DNA from: Tanypteryx hageni
Lineage: Eukaryota > Arthropoda > Insecta > Odonata > Petaluridae
Assembly: GCA_028673005.1 (NCBI GenBank)
Contig: CM054113.1
Coordinates: forward strand, 206,141,504-206,205,503
Length of the DNA: 64,000 nt
Reading direction: 5' to 3'
Under the pieces are notes generated by a model. That model saw nothing but the letters and a program-made list of their open reading frames with translations. It ran no database searches and was not told the DNA's origin. The position numbers and the translations under genes were made by a program. Positions 11,230-21,241 of the stretch are shown here, one piece after another (position 1 is the stretch's first letter; each line of letters begins with the position of its first letter).

Positions 11230-13436
11230 AGTTCCTATGTATGCGGAGTGCGAATTAAAGCTCAAAAGACATCCTAAGCCTCTTCGGAATGTATACGCTT
11301 TCGCCAAGGCCGACTTTAAAAGTTTCAGCTTACATCTCAAAAGTACCTTTGTCAGTTATCGTGAAAAGACAGAACGATTAGGTATGGAGCCATCATGGTT
11401 ATTATTTAAGAATATACTAGGAAGAGGTATCAATAGATTTATCCCCAGTAAGTTAAAATCTGATAAGAAAGAACCTCGTTGGTTTAATAAGGAAGTCAGG
11501 ATTGCCTTAAGACGACAGAGGCGTAGCCACGCAAAATTGAAAAACATACCTACCACCGCTTCCGATGAGTATCGCTCAGCTATAGTCCATGAGTATAACA
11601 GTGCCCGCGTACTAGCGAGAAAAACCATGCGTAACGCATTTAACACCTTCCGGAATGAGGTATTAAATACAAAATTGAAGGAGGATCCAAAAGCGTTCTG
11701 GTCCTACGTAAGAGAAGTCAAGGGAGTGGGTCCTTCAATACCCTCCCTGCGATGTGATTCCGGAGACATCCTTCACGATGGGGAGGATAAAGCTAATCTA
11801 CTAAACGTTTACTTCGCGAAGGCGTTCACGGCAGGTGGAAATATACTTAAAGATAATCTTATTCCCGATGGATGTACTCGGATGGATAATATTAAAATCT
11901 CTGAGGCAGGAATAGCGAAGCAACTGAGTGCGATAAAGCCCAACAAAAATCCTGGACCAGAAGGAATTCCCGCGCGTGTATTAAAAGAACTAGCAGAAGA
12001 AATAGCTCCCTTCCTTCGGATAGTTTTCGAGAAATCTCTTACCCTCTGTGAGGTTCCTGATGATTGGAAACTAGCACACGTCACACCCATTCATAAGGGA
12101 GGTGACAAAGAAAACCCCGAAAATTATAGGCCGATTTCTCTAACATCATTATCATGTAAGATTTTGGAGCACATTATTGTTAGCAACACAATGCGTTATC
12201 TCGAGAGTAGATCGCTCTTAGTCAGCTGTCAACATGGCTTCAGAAAAGGTAGATCCTGTGACACCCAACTCGGTCTGTTTGTGAATGATGTTTTATCATG
12301 CGGCGAAAATAATAAGCAGGTCGATGCAGTGTTCCTTGATTTTAGAAAAGCTTTTGACAAGGTTCCCCACCGTAAGTTGTTATTAAAATTGGGAAATCTT
12401 GGCGTTAATGTTAAAGTCATTAACTGGGTTCGCGCTTTCCTTTGGAATAGAAAACAAAAAGTAGTCATCGATGGTAAGTCCTCGAGTGTGGCAGATGTAG
12501 TCTCTGGAGTGCCGCAGGGTAGTGTGATCGGACCTATGCTTTTCTTGCTTTATATAAACGACATCAGCTCAGTTGTGAAAAGTAATATGAGGCTTTTTGC
12601 GGATGTCACCGTAGTCTATAGAGAAATTAGTGGTCCTAGCGACCATCGTCAGCTTCAGGATGATCTGGATGCGTTATCTGTTTGGTGGAAGGAATGGCAG
12701 CTAGAAATCAATCAGAAAAAGAGTAACGTTCTAAACTTTTGGAAATCTAGAAGCCCATCGTCCGTGTTTACCTACTCGATAGATGGCGAGAGCATTCCTG
12801 TTTCGGAATCCGTGAAATACCTCGGGGTAACCTTGAATCGTGACCTGTCTTGGGACACCCACATAAGACGGGTGATAGGTGCGGCAAACAAGAAGTTGGC
12901 TTTTGTGCGTAGAATACTCAAGAAAAGCACGGAAAAGGTGAGAGAATCCTGTTATTTATCCTTAGTTAGACCTCAAATGGAATACGCAGCAGCGGTTTGG
13001 GATCCATATCAGAGGGGACTCATAAAGGATTTAGAAAAAATACAGCGGCGAGCAGCTAGATTCGTGAAAAAGAATTACGATAAAAAACAGAGCGTTACGT
13101 TACTCATTGATGAGTTGAGTTGGCCATCGTTGAAAGATCGTAGATTACAGGCGAGACTTAAACTTCTAGATAAATATAGGTCGGAGATATTCGTAAATGA
13201 AATGAAGGATATTATTCGACAACCAACGTATATCGGACGGAGGGATAATGACGACAAGATTCGCGAAATAGATAGTAGGACGGAGAGGTATAAGGAGTCC
13301 TTTTTCCCTAGGACAATACGTGACCACAATAGATAACAGTGAATAATAATTAGTTAGGAACTTGGTGCGCGGCACCCCCTGCCATCCACCGTCAAGGTGA
13401 CTTGCAGGGTAATATGTAGATGTAGATGTAGATGTA
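11230..13436 (+). mobile_element. LINE copy X3, nearly complete RT, 5'-truncated
   Basis: Best copy of subfamily X. Homology begins at the end of the endonuclease domain (VYAEC, which follows the SDHQA motif in copy Y1), so the 5' half of the element is missing and the ATG at 11237 is fortuitous. It ends with a short 3' UTR, hairpin 1 (13364-13376), hairpin 2 (13377-13409) and an (ATGTAG)n tail to about 13436. The C-terminal ending SFFPRTIRDHNR is typical of CR1/L2-type elements. The clade is inferred from this ending and the RT motifs. Confidence 0.95.
11237..13336 (+). CDS. LINE reverse transcriptase, open but with active-site FADV
   Basis: A 699-residue open frame without internal stops. 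It begins in the last strand of an apurinic-type endonuclease, passes through a basic linker (PRWFNKEVRIALRRQRR), then RT motifs: GIPARVLKELAEEIAPF (about 240), NYRPISLTSLSCKI (about 297), GFRKGRSCDTQLG (about 332), FLDFRKAFDKVPH (about 366), VSGVPQGSVIGPML (about 419) and RLFADVTVVY (about 453). The second aspartate of the catalytic FADD is valine (codon GTC, 12605-12607). It continues through the C-terminal QRRAARFVK region to RTIRDHNR. Despite the long frame it should not be an active polymerase. The true start lies outside this truncated copy. Confidence 0.93.
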   Translation: MYAECELKLKRHPKPLRNVYAFAKADFKSFSLHLKSTFVSYREKTERLGMEPSWLLFKNILGRGINRFIPSKLKSDKKEPRWFNKEVRIALRRQRRSHAKLKNIPTTASDEYRSAIVHEYNSARVLARKTMRNAFNTFRNEVLNTKLKEDPKAFWSYVREVKGVGPSIPSLRCDSGDILHDGEDKANLLNVYFAKAFTAGGNILKDNLIPDGCTRMDNIKISEAGIAKQLSAIKPNKNPGPEGIPARVLKELAEEIAPFLRIVFEKSLTLCEVPDDWKLAHVTPIHKGGDKENPENYRPISLTSLSCKILEHIIVSNTMRYLESRSLLVSCQHGFRKGRSCDTQLGLFVNDVLSCGENNKQVDAVFLDFRKAFDKVPHRKLLLKLGNLGVNVKVINWVRAFLWNRKQKVVIDGKSSSVADVVSGVPQGSVIGPMLFLLYINDISSVVKSNMRLFADVTVVYREISGPSDHRQLQDDLDALSVWWKEWQLEINQKKSNVLNFWKSRSPSSVFTYSIDGESIPVSESVKYLGVTLNRDLSWDTHIRRVIGAANKKLAFVRRILKKSTEKVRESCYLSLVRPQMEYAAAVWDPYQRGLIKDLEKIQRRAARFVKKNYDKKQSVTLLIDELSWPSLKDRRLQARLKLLDKYRSEIFVNEMKDIIRQPTYIGRRDNDDKIREIDSRTERYKESFFPRTIRDHNR

Positions 13437-13494
13437 TGGTAGTTTTGAGAACACGTGTTTCTTAGCTCTTTAGAGGTTGTAGAGATTACATTTG

Positions 13495-13812
13495 CCGACC
13501 TAATGGTGGGATATTCCACGAGCCTCTCCATACTGATAAGGTCCTGGATATGTCCTGCTGAGAGTACCTCGACCCCTGTGAAACGAGGTTCAGAAGAAAG
13601 GAATTTCGGTGGTCGTTTTACCCCTTCCACGAATCTACCCCGTGGAGTGTATTCCTGGAACAAATGTTTCTCGATTGCTTGCTAAGATTTTTCCTATAGA
13701 TGGACGTTGTATGCACTTTCACCCCTTCTCCGTATGCACTGAACCCACTCTTTTGGCAGCCTTTCTCTAAAAGTTATTCAGGAAGGATCGTTTCGCTCTC
13801 TTGCTTTTCGTT
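13495..13812 (+). repeat. Unclassified dispersed repeat S, copy S1
   Basis: Aligns with the reverse complement of 19745-20070. Shared blocks are GTCC-GGATATG-CCTGCTGA, TCTACCCCGTGGAGTGT, CCCTTCTCC-TAT and TCA-GAAGGATC. It directly abuts the 5' break of LINE copy Z. No frame or family recognised. Confidence 0.7.
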
Positions 13813-14405
13813 CCTTCCTCTCGAATAGGGAACAGATAGTTGTCATCGATGGGAAATACTCGTCCCCCGTTAAAGTTGCTTCGGGTGTTCCTCAGGGAAG
13901 TGTATTGGGCCCTCTGCTCTTCTTAATCTATGTAAATGATATGTGCTCGGTTGTTCGTAGTAAAATTAGGCTTTTCGCCGATGACACCGTTCTATATAAA
14001 GAAATAAAAAATCAGGAGGACCATCAGTCTCTGTGTGAAGACTTAAGAGCCATTTCAGCGTGGTGCAAAGAATGGCAAATCGAAATTAATTATACTAAAT
14101 GTGCCGCAGTCACGTTCTGGAAAAGTAAGAACAAAGATTTAGGTTTCGAATATAAAATAGATGAAATGAGTATTCGACAAGCTGAGTATGTAAAATATTT
14201 AGGAGTAACCATTTGTCGAGATCTTTCGTGGGACATGCACATTCGTCGAGTTATAGGCGCGGCCAACAAGAAACTGGCATTCATAGGTAGAATAGTACGG
14301 AACACTACAGAGAAAGTACGCGAAACATGCTACTTATCACTGGTAAGACCACAAGTGGAATACGCAGCGAGCATATGGGATCCGTACGAGAAGGGACACA
14401 TAATT
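13813..14405 (+). mobile_element. LINE copy Z, left part (split by insertion of Y1)
   Basis: An RT fragment starting inside the domain (RSFLSNREQIVVIDG), through ASGVPQGSVLGPLLF and LFADDTVLYKE (aspartates at 13981-13986), to the DPYEKGHII block. It stops at 14405 in the middle of a codon series and resumes at 16734. The active-site aspartates are intact. The 5' truncation is near 13813. Sequence differs clearly from X and Y, so this is a third subfamily. Confidence 0.92.
14400..14405 (+). repeat. Target-site duplication ATAATT (left)
   Basis: ATAATT here and again at 16728-16733 flank LINE copy Y1 exactly. In the interrupted Z frame these are the codons for two isoleucines, and the frame reads on correctly from the right copy. 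Confidence 0.9.
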
Positions 14406-14448
14406 CTGTGAGCACTCTCTCCTTCAATTAGTCAGAAAGCCAACGCGA

Positions 14449-15438
14449 TTGGGAAACATATTAGATTTATTAGCAACTAACGTCCCAGAAAGGATAAACA
14501 AAGTCACCATTGAAGATGGGATAAGTGATCATCAGGCCGTATATGCAGAGTGTAAGTTGAAAATCGATAGGCACCCCAAGCCTCAAAGAAAGTTTTATAT
14601 ATTTGCTAGGGCAAACTTTTCAAGCTTCAGGTCGCGCCTACGAGAAATACTACCTGGCTTCCGTGATATGACCGAACGATCAGGTGCTGAGTCGTCATGG
14701 AAACTATTCAAGGATATAATGCTAGAGAGTATCGATAAGTACATTCCAATTAAATCGAAGGTCGACAATAAAGAGCCACGTTGGTACAATAAGCAAGTTA
14801 GGAGTGCGCTTAGGCGTCAGAGAATATGCCACGCGAAAATAAAAAATATGCCGTCTACATCATCCGATGAATATAGAGCAACTAAAGTTAAGACGTATAA
14901 GGAATCCCGCGCTAAAGCGAGAACTACTATGCGCGAGGCTTTTACTAACTTCCGGAATAAGTTATTAAATAATTATTTGAAGGAGGACCCTAAAGCGTTT
15001 TGGTCCTATGTGAGAGAGGTCCAAGGTAGAGGCCCTACAATACCTTCCCTGCGTAATGACTCGGGTGACGTTATTCATGATAGCGTAGAGAAAGCCAACC
15101 TGTTAAACGGTCATTTTGTAAAAGCATTCACAGCCGTCAGCGACCATTGCGTACATTATGCACCCGCAATAAGGGGGGACCTGATGGACGATATAGTATT
15201 TTCTGAGGTGGGAATAGCAAAGCAATTAAGTTCCATCAGACATAACAAAGCCACTGGCCCCGAAGAAATTCCTGCTCGCGTTTTAAAAGAATTAGCGGAA
15301 GAAATAGCACCTTTTCTTCGGATAATCTTCGAGAAATCCATTTCTCGCGCAGAGGTCCCTAGCGACTGGAGGTTAGCGCACGTTACCCCAATTCATAAGG
15401 GCGGAGACAAGGAGAACCCAGAAAATTACTTCGATTAA
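14449..15438 (+). pseudogene. LINE Y1: endonuclease C-terminus and N-terminal RT region
   Basis: An open frame with the endonuclease end (ILDLLATNVPE, GISDHQAVYAEC) and the basic linker (PRWYNKQVRSALRRQRI). It continues through FWSYVREVQGRGPTIPS and GPEEIPARVLKELAEEIAPF to HVTPIHKGGDKENPENY. It then stops because a short deletion removed the RPIS part of the next motif and shifted the frame near 15430. The coding continues in another frame from about 15445. The frame is open upstream of the first ATG as far as the 5' break. Confidence 0.9.
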
Positions 15439-15485
15439 CTTCGATATCGTGTAAGATTCTCGAACATATACTCGTTAGCAACATA

Positions 15486-16637
15486 ATGCGATTTCCTGAT
15501 AGTAATTTATTGTTAGATGATTGTCAACACGGCTTCAGGAAAGGTAGGTCATGTGATACTCAGCTCGGTCTTTTTGTTAATTGTTTACTGAGAAGCGGAG
15601 AAAAGAATACGCAGGTCGATGCCATCTTCTTAGATTTTAGGAAAGCCTTTGATAAGGTACCTCACAGGAAGTTAATAACGAAATTAGAAACCTTAGGCGT
15701 AAATTCTAAAATCGTTAGTTGGATCCGTGAAATTTTAAATCATAGGAAGCAGAAGGTTGTTATAGATGGGAAATCTTCGAACTTAGTGGAGGTTGTTTCT
15801 GGCGTTCCACAGGGTAGTGTAATTGGTCCGTTATTATTTCTAATTTATATAAACGATATCAGCTCAGTAGTCAGAAGTAAAATTAGGCTTTTCGCGGACG
15901 ACACCGTCATCTATAGAGAAATAAGCAATCCGGAAGACCACCAGTATCTCCAAAATGACCTAGAAGCTATTTCTGTATGGTGTAAGGAATGGCAGTTAGA
16001 GATAAACCAAAAGAAAAGCTGCGTCATCAACTTCTGGAGAACCAAGAGTATCTCGTTGAATAATAATTATTCGTTGGACGGAGTAGAGATTCCAGTTTCA
16101 GACTCGATTAAATACCTCGGAGTCACGATCCATCGTGATCTCTCGTGGGACACCCACATTCGCCGATTGATAGGTGCCGCTAACAAAAAGCTGGCCTTTA
16201 TAGGGAGAACAGTTCGAAATAGCTCCGAAAAAGTGAAAGAATTATGCTATTTATCCTTGGTTCGACCGCAGGTCGAATATGCTTCAGCTGTGTGGGATCC
16301 TTACGAAAAGGGACTCACTAACGAGATAGAAAAGGTTCAGCGCAGGGCAGCTAGATTTGTAAAGAGGAATTACGATAGTAAACAAAGCGTAACATCATTA
16401 ATAGAAAATCTGAAATGGACATCGTTAGAGGAACGTAGGCTGCAGGCAAGAATTAAACTACTGGAAAAATTTATGTCGGAGGGACTAGCGAATGAGGTAG
16501 TAGGACTTATCAGAAGCCCGACGTATTTCGGAAGGCAGGACAGTGAGGATAAGATTCGCGAGATTGACTGCAGAACGGAGCGATATAGAGGATCGTTTTT
16601 CCCTAGGACGATAAGAGACCATAATAGGAAAAAATAA
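15486..16637 (+). pseudogene. LINE Y1: catalytic RT and C-terminal region
   Basis: A 383-residue open frame carrying GFRKGRSCDTQLG, IFLDFRKAFDKVPH, SGVPQGSVIGPLLF, RLFADDTVIYRE (intact FADD) and WCKEWQLEINQKKS. It ends with QRRAARFVKRNYDSKQSV and FFPRTIRDHNRKK. It was part of one protein with the 14449 frame before the deletion. Its catalytic residues look intact, unlike subfamily X, so a full-length relative of Y elsewhere could supply RT. That is inference. Confidence 0.92.
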
Positions 16638-16659
16638 CGTAGGAAAACTATGGACCCTT

Positions 16660-16705
16660 GGTGCACTGCACCCCCTGCCATCCACCGAAAAGGTGACTTG
16701 CAGGG
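16660..16705 (+). promoter_or_regulatory. Twin 3' hairpins of LINE Y1 (RT recognition candidate)
   Basis: Hairpin 1: GGTGC, loop ACT, GCACC. Hairpin 2: CCCTGC, a 4-by-4 internal loop, CACC, loop GAAAA, GGTG, GCAGGG. The same two stems occur in all six LINE copies with different loops: GCG/GTCAA in X1-X3, ACT/GAAAA or ACT/AAAAA in the two Y copies, ATT/AACTT in Z. LINE 3' stem-loops are known RT recognition sites in several families; that role here is inferred. Confidence 0.75.
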
Positions 16706-16727
16706 TATAATGTAGATGTAGATGTAG

Positions 16728-17148
16728 ATAATTCAACTAGAAAGAGTACAGCGCAGAGCAGCCAGATTTGTAAAACAAAAGTACGAACATAAGGAAAGCG
16801 TCACCTCTTTATTGAGCGATTTGAACTGGGTATCACTGGAGGACTGTAGATTGCACTCAAGGTTGAAACTTCTAGAGAAATATAGGTCAGAATGTCTAAA
16901 AGAGGAGGTAGTGGGAATAATTGTGGCACCGACGTATATAGGTAGAAATGATCGAGACGATAAAATACGTGAGATCGATTGTAGGACGGAGCGTTATCTA
17001 GGCTCGTTCTTTCCGAGGACAATAAGAGATCACAATAGGAAATTTCGAATTGCGTTAGACAATCTTTAGGTAGGATTTGGTGCATTGCACCCCCTGCCAC
17101 CCACCAACTTGGTGAATTGCAGGGTAACTTGTAGATGTAGATGTAGAT
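16728..17148 (+). mobile_element. LINE copy Z, right part with 3' end
   Basis: Starts with the right target duplication ATAATT, then CAACTAGAAAGAGTACAGCG (QLERVQR). This is exactly the in-frame continuation of the codons left at 14405. The frame ends at 17069 (FPRTIRDHNRK then about ten more residues). Hairpin 1 is 17079-17091 (loop ATT), hairpin 2 is 17092-17124 (loop AACTT), and the tail of ATGTAG units runs to about 17148. Confidence 0.92.
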
Positions 17149-19109
17149 CCCTTGCTACGGTTATTAATTTAAATTTATGTATAAAAGGTGCATATAAAAT
17201 AGCAATCATTAGTTAAAATTGAAGAGGAATTAAATATTAATATTTATTTGCTATTTGTTGTAAAATATTTTGCCGATTTTAAAAACATTTTAATCAGGAT
17301 TTGAGGTAAGACTGTTGATCGAGCGCTGAATAATGTCCATCCTTCCGTCCCCCTTTTATCTCTTGAACAGCTTGTCATAGATAAATACTGTAAACGCCAT
17401 TTTGTTTCTGCCATCTAGGAGACCCCGGGAAAACTATTTTCGTTTACGGAAGGGTCCCGGATTCGACTCCGGGAGATGATTACATTTTTTCATATGTTTA
17501 CACAGGAGTTTCGATTTTTCAAGGTGCAAGGTTTATTTCTTTCATTCATTAAAATACGTAAATATTGACCGAATTTCCCCATTTTTGCTTTATTCCACGG
17601 CTAAAACTATAAAATATCTTATTCTTGCCATGTTTTGATTTTACACGGAATAATATCTCAGCAACACGCATTTCTTTTCGAAATTTTATGGCTTTTACGT
17701 ACTCTTTCTGGGTGTTGCCAAGGCGACCCTCATTGTTGCCTCCGATTGAATTAGCATGCATTATTCCTTCAAATAGACGAAAGATTTGCGTTATTCGCTT
17801 TGCGCTTTTTATGAAGCATCGAAATTATAGTTGTATCAATGTCAAACTTAATGTTTCAACTTTAATAATTGAAGATTATTATTATTCAGTAAACTGCATG
17901 TGGGATGTGGGCATTTTTAACGATGATGATTTTTAACATGCAGATTTCTGACTGACTTCGCAAAAGTTTTTGCGTTAGTTAAGTCTCATTTTACTATCTG
18001 TATACCTATTTTATGTTAAATAAAGAGAATATTTAGTACAGTGATGAAATATATCAAATGGTACAAAGTGAAGTATTAGATAGTTCTTTTGTGACTGTCG
18101 TCGAGTAGGCCGGCCGGCCGCCTTAGTGCAACACGTACTTCAGTCATACCTACTTTAGTAATTTTGACGGACAGTTCCACTAGTTTGGTTTAATCATCAA
18201 GATTCAGTTGGTGAAAGTCGTGAATTAACTATTAATATATGTTTTCTCATATAGGTTGGTTGCAAAAATCATCACGTTTGGCAATATTTGTAAAGATAGG
18301 AGTGAAAATACAAGAACAAGAATTATCGTTTCGTCTTCGCACAATGAACTTTCTCTGCACTAACTATCTTTTGTAACTTAAAGAGTCAATATTTCACTTT
18401 CCTATCATCGATTTTTGAATCCGTTTCGGCTCGTTACCAGAGCATCGAACCGAAATTGCTGTTTCGCTCCGGTTTTCGTTCCGGTTCACACGAAACAAAA
18501 AATTTCGGTTCGGTTCCAGTTTCGCTCCAGCAACCACCATTGAACCGGTTCGAACTGGTTTTTTTCGCTCCGGCTGAATTTTCTGCGGGAAAATTTCAAG
18601 AGAAATCAAAACAATCTTTATTAATTAATGTTATTTTTTATTTAAACCAAATATATCTTCACTATCAAAAGTTTAGAAGACAAAAGTAGATATACGCACG
18701 TAACATCGCGCAAGCACCCTATCTCACCATGTAACGAACAGTAAAACATTTTATGAATCCCTTCTTACATTTTTCGTTATTCAATTTGTAAACCGCTCCA
18801 TTTATACGACCCCGTCTAATACTGTTCTATAGGAATTTAAAATTTATTTTTTCCTTTTTAGCTAGTATAAAAGCTATTAAAATTGTTATATATTTTTTAG
18901 TCTTTAATTTGATGAAAAACGTTATTCTTTCATAAGTCAACATTTATTGTATTTTACAATTCCATTATTCCACATTTCAATATAAGCAGATACTCTCATT
19001 ATAATAATGAATTTATTCCAACAGTACTCATGTACGTAGTTGAACAGGTACAATAATATTGATTCACATTTGAATGTAGAATGTAACTGTTGTTCAAAGA
19101 AGAGCTACA
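17149..19109. other. No gene seen
   Basis: AT-rich. A T-arm-like CCCGGATTCGACTCCGGG lies at about 17456 but no tRNA fold surrounds it. A GAACCG/CGGTTC-rich low-complexity patch occupies 18420-18580, and GGCCGGCCGGCCG occurs near 18109. Confidence 0.5.
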
Positions 19110-19570
19110 TTATAAGGCGCCGAATGTGGCGAGATTTGGAATTACGTGGATCAGTACTCCATTGGAACTCGGCTGGGTCAGGGAAGGGGAATTTGAACAT
19201 AAACGAAATTTTTACTCGACCCCACCGGGTTGGGTAAGTTGGTGAAACTGTTTTTCATTCCTCCTCACGTTCATTGTGTTGTGAGGCGTCTCCATTCAAA
19301 GAAAAAAGGGATACAGTTATAAATGAAACTTGGGTACATGTCGGTTACCGTGGCACATCCCTTCTTTTTTCTTTGGATGAAGACGCCTCTCAACACAGTG
19401 AACGTGAGGAGGAACCAAAAACATTTCGACCAACCACCAAACCCGTTTGGGTCGAGTAAAACGTTCCTTCATATTCTAATTTCCCTTCCCTGGCCCAGCT
19501 GAGTTCCAATGGAGTACTGCCGTACTGCTCCATGTAATTCCAAATCTCGCCACATTCAGCGCCTTATAGT
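19110..19570. mobile_element. Long foldback (hairpin) element
   Basis: The left arm, about 19110-19312, is the reverse complement of the right arm, about 19357-19570, with a loop of about 45 bp. Matching blocks include TATAAGGCGC / GCGCCTTATA, GGCGAGATTTGGAATTAC / GTAATTCCAAATCTCGCC, GTACTCCATTGGAACTC and its complement, and CTCCTCACGTTCA and its complement. Arms agree over most of about 205 bp with small indels. Transcripts across it would form long dsRNA. No transposase frame and no clear target duplication seen. Confidence 0.88.
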
Positions 19571-19744
19571 TTTATATCTCGCCCCTAGACGGGCGCTGCG
19601 GAGTTGGTGCCCTTGTAACCGATAAGTACCCTTAACTATTTTTAAATACAATAATTTAGATGTTAATATTACAAATAAATACCATACAATATATAATTAC
19701 ATAAATTTTCTTAAGACGACTAATATATACACAATAATATTTAG

Positions 19745-20070
19745 CAGGAGTAAGAATACCTCAAAAGCACGACTGCAGATTGATCCTTCCTGGATGAGTT
19801 TTAGACTACCAGAATATAAAGGTTCGAAGGATATGGAGAAGGGATGACAGTTTATGGGAACAATAACCTCCAACTTTAAGCAAAATCCAAGTTAGGAATC
19901 GTGAAACATTTTTACTCGGAACACTCCACGGGGTAGACTCAGGGAGAGGGTACCAAGACGATTAGCGGCTGTCTTTAAAGTACCACTTTCCACTAATCTC
20001 ATTTAACAGGGTTCTGGGAAACCTCAGCAGGGCATATCCTGGACCCCCTCTCTATGTATTGAGATGCCCA
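19745..20070 (-). repeat. Unclassified dispersed repeat S, copy S2
   Basis: Reverse complement matches 13495-13812 over about 310 bp with moderate divergence (blocks CCCCGTGGAGTGT, GGATATGCCCTGCTGA, AGGAAGGATC). Family unknown. Confidence 0.7.
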
Positions 20071-21233
20071 TAGAAAATCTCTCAATTTAGCGCTTTAACA
20101 CGGGTCAGACTTTTATACCTGGGTATAACTTATTTACTGAATCTATTAAGTAATTAGAGGGAGGAAGGAAAAGAGAATGGGAATGAACAGAAACTGAGAA
20201 AGAGGAAGAGGATAATCATTGCAGATCATGTAAGTTTTTTGTTAATAGTAAGTTACTACACAATTATCTTTTGATGGTAAATTGACAATTCGTTCACATT
20301 TTATCCTGTTTTTTACGAGTTCATAAGCGTAAAATAATTCATTTCTTAAGTTAAATTCAATACCTTTTAAATAACTTATAATATGCTCAAATATTTCAAG
20401 TAAATTTCTGAAAATTCTTTATGCGTTATTATTTGGATTTTCCTCTTATTACCAGGAATTATTTGGTTCATCATTTTGCCTCTCTGATAATAATTATTTA
20501 AACAATATAATTAAAAACTTTCAAAAACAGTGATTTGATTGTGCATGAAATACAAACCAGATCATAGCAAATATGACTGATTTTTCATATCGAAATCAAA
20601 TGTTTTTGTAATAAGTTTAAGATGTTTTCATAGGAGAGAGAGGAAAAAAGGAAAGAGAGAGACCAAGGGGGAGAGAGGGAGAAGGAGTAAGAGACAAAAT
20701 TAAATGTCCCATAGATTAAAAATTTCTTTGAAGATAAATAAGAATTGTATAGCGTAATGGATTTTTTTGCCATACAATTTCTATTAGCCCAAAACTATTT
20801 TTACTCTCTCTAACAGTCAATTATATCAATTTTATATTTATTGTTTACTTTTTAGTGCACATACAAGTTGGTTTTATTCATTTTTTTAAATTGCGTTAGT
20901 ATCCCTATAAAAATCACCATAAATATCCATACCAATGCTGTTTTAACCTATGTTTGTTATTATTTACTAGCAGTTATACCCGTTCTTTCTCATTGTAACG
21001 AATTTCATGGTTTTTAATTTATATGCTCTAACCAAGCGGTTGCATTTGTGTCTTCCTCGAGTAATGTGTAAAAACATTTATTATTTATATATATTTGAAG
21101 TTTGAGTGCGTCATCTTCTCCACAAAATGCGTGTTAGGGGTTTTTGTGTGGAGATGATTTTCAAGAACCCGTCCTCCCATTATTACGTGCATTCTTAATG
21201 AGTTGACTGATTTTTGTTAAGCTCGGTGTTATC
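20071..21233. other. No gene seen
   Basis: AT-rich with a purine-rich block at 20629-20695. No motif-bearing frame. Confidence 0.5.
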
Positions 21234-21241
21234 CACTAAAC

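Larger units (their letters stand above)
14406..16727 (+). mobile_element. LINE copy Y1, nested inside copy Z
   Basis: A 5'-truncated element whose first residues fall in the endonuclease (EHSLLQLVRKPTRLGNILD, then the SDHQA motif with the catalytic SDH). Then come the linker and the RT, frame-broken near 15430, intact RT motifs with FADD (15897-15902), the C-terminal FFPRTIRDHNRKK and a 3' UTR. Hairpin 1 is 16660-16672, hairpin 2 is 16673-16705, then three ATGTAG units up to the target duplication. It has the longest 5' reach of the copies here. Confidence 0.95.

Noticed and set aside
17440..17485. T-arm-like CCCGGATTCGACTCCGGG suggesting a tRNA
   Set aside because: A-C mismatch at the loop-closing pair and no acceptor or D-arm upstream.
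18420..18580. GAACCG/CGGTTC-rich patch as a possible regulatory array
   Set aside because: Irregular spacing; looks like simple low complexity.
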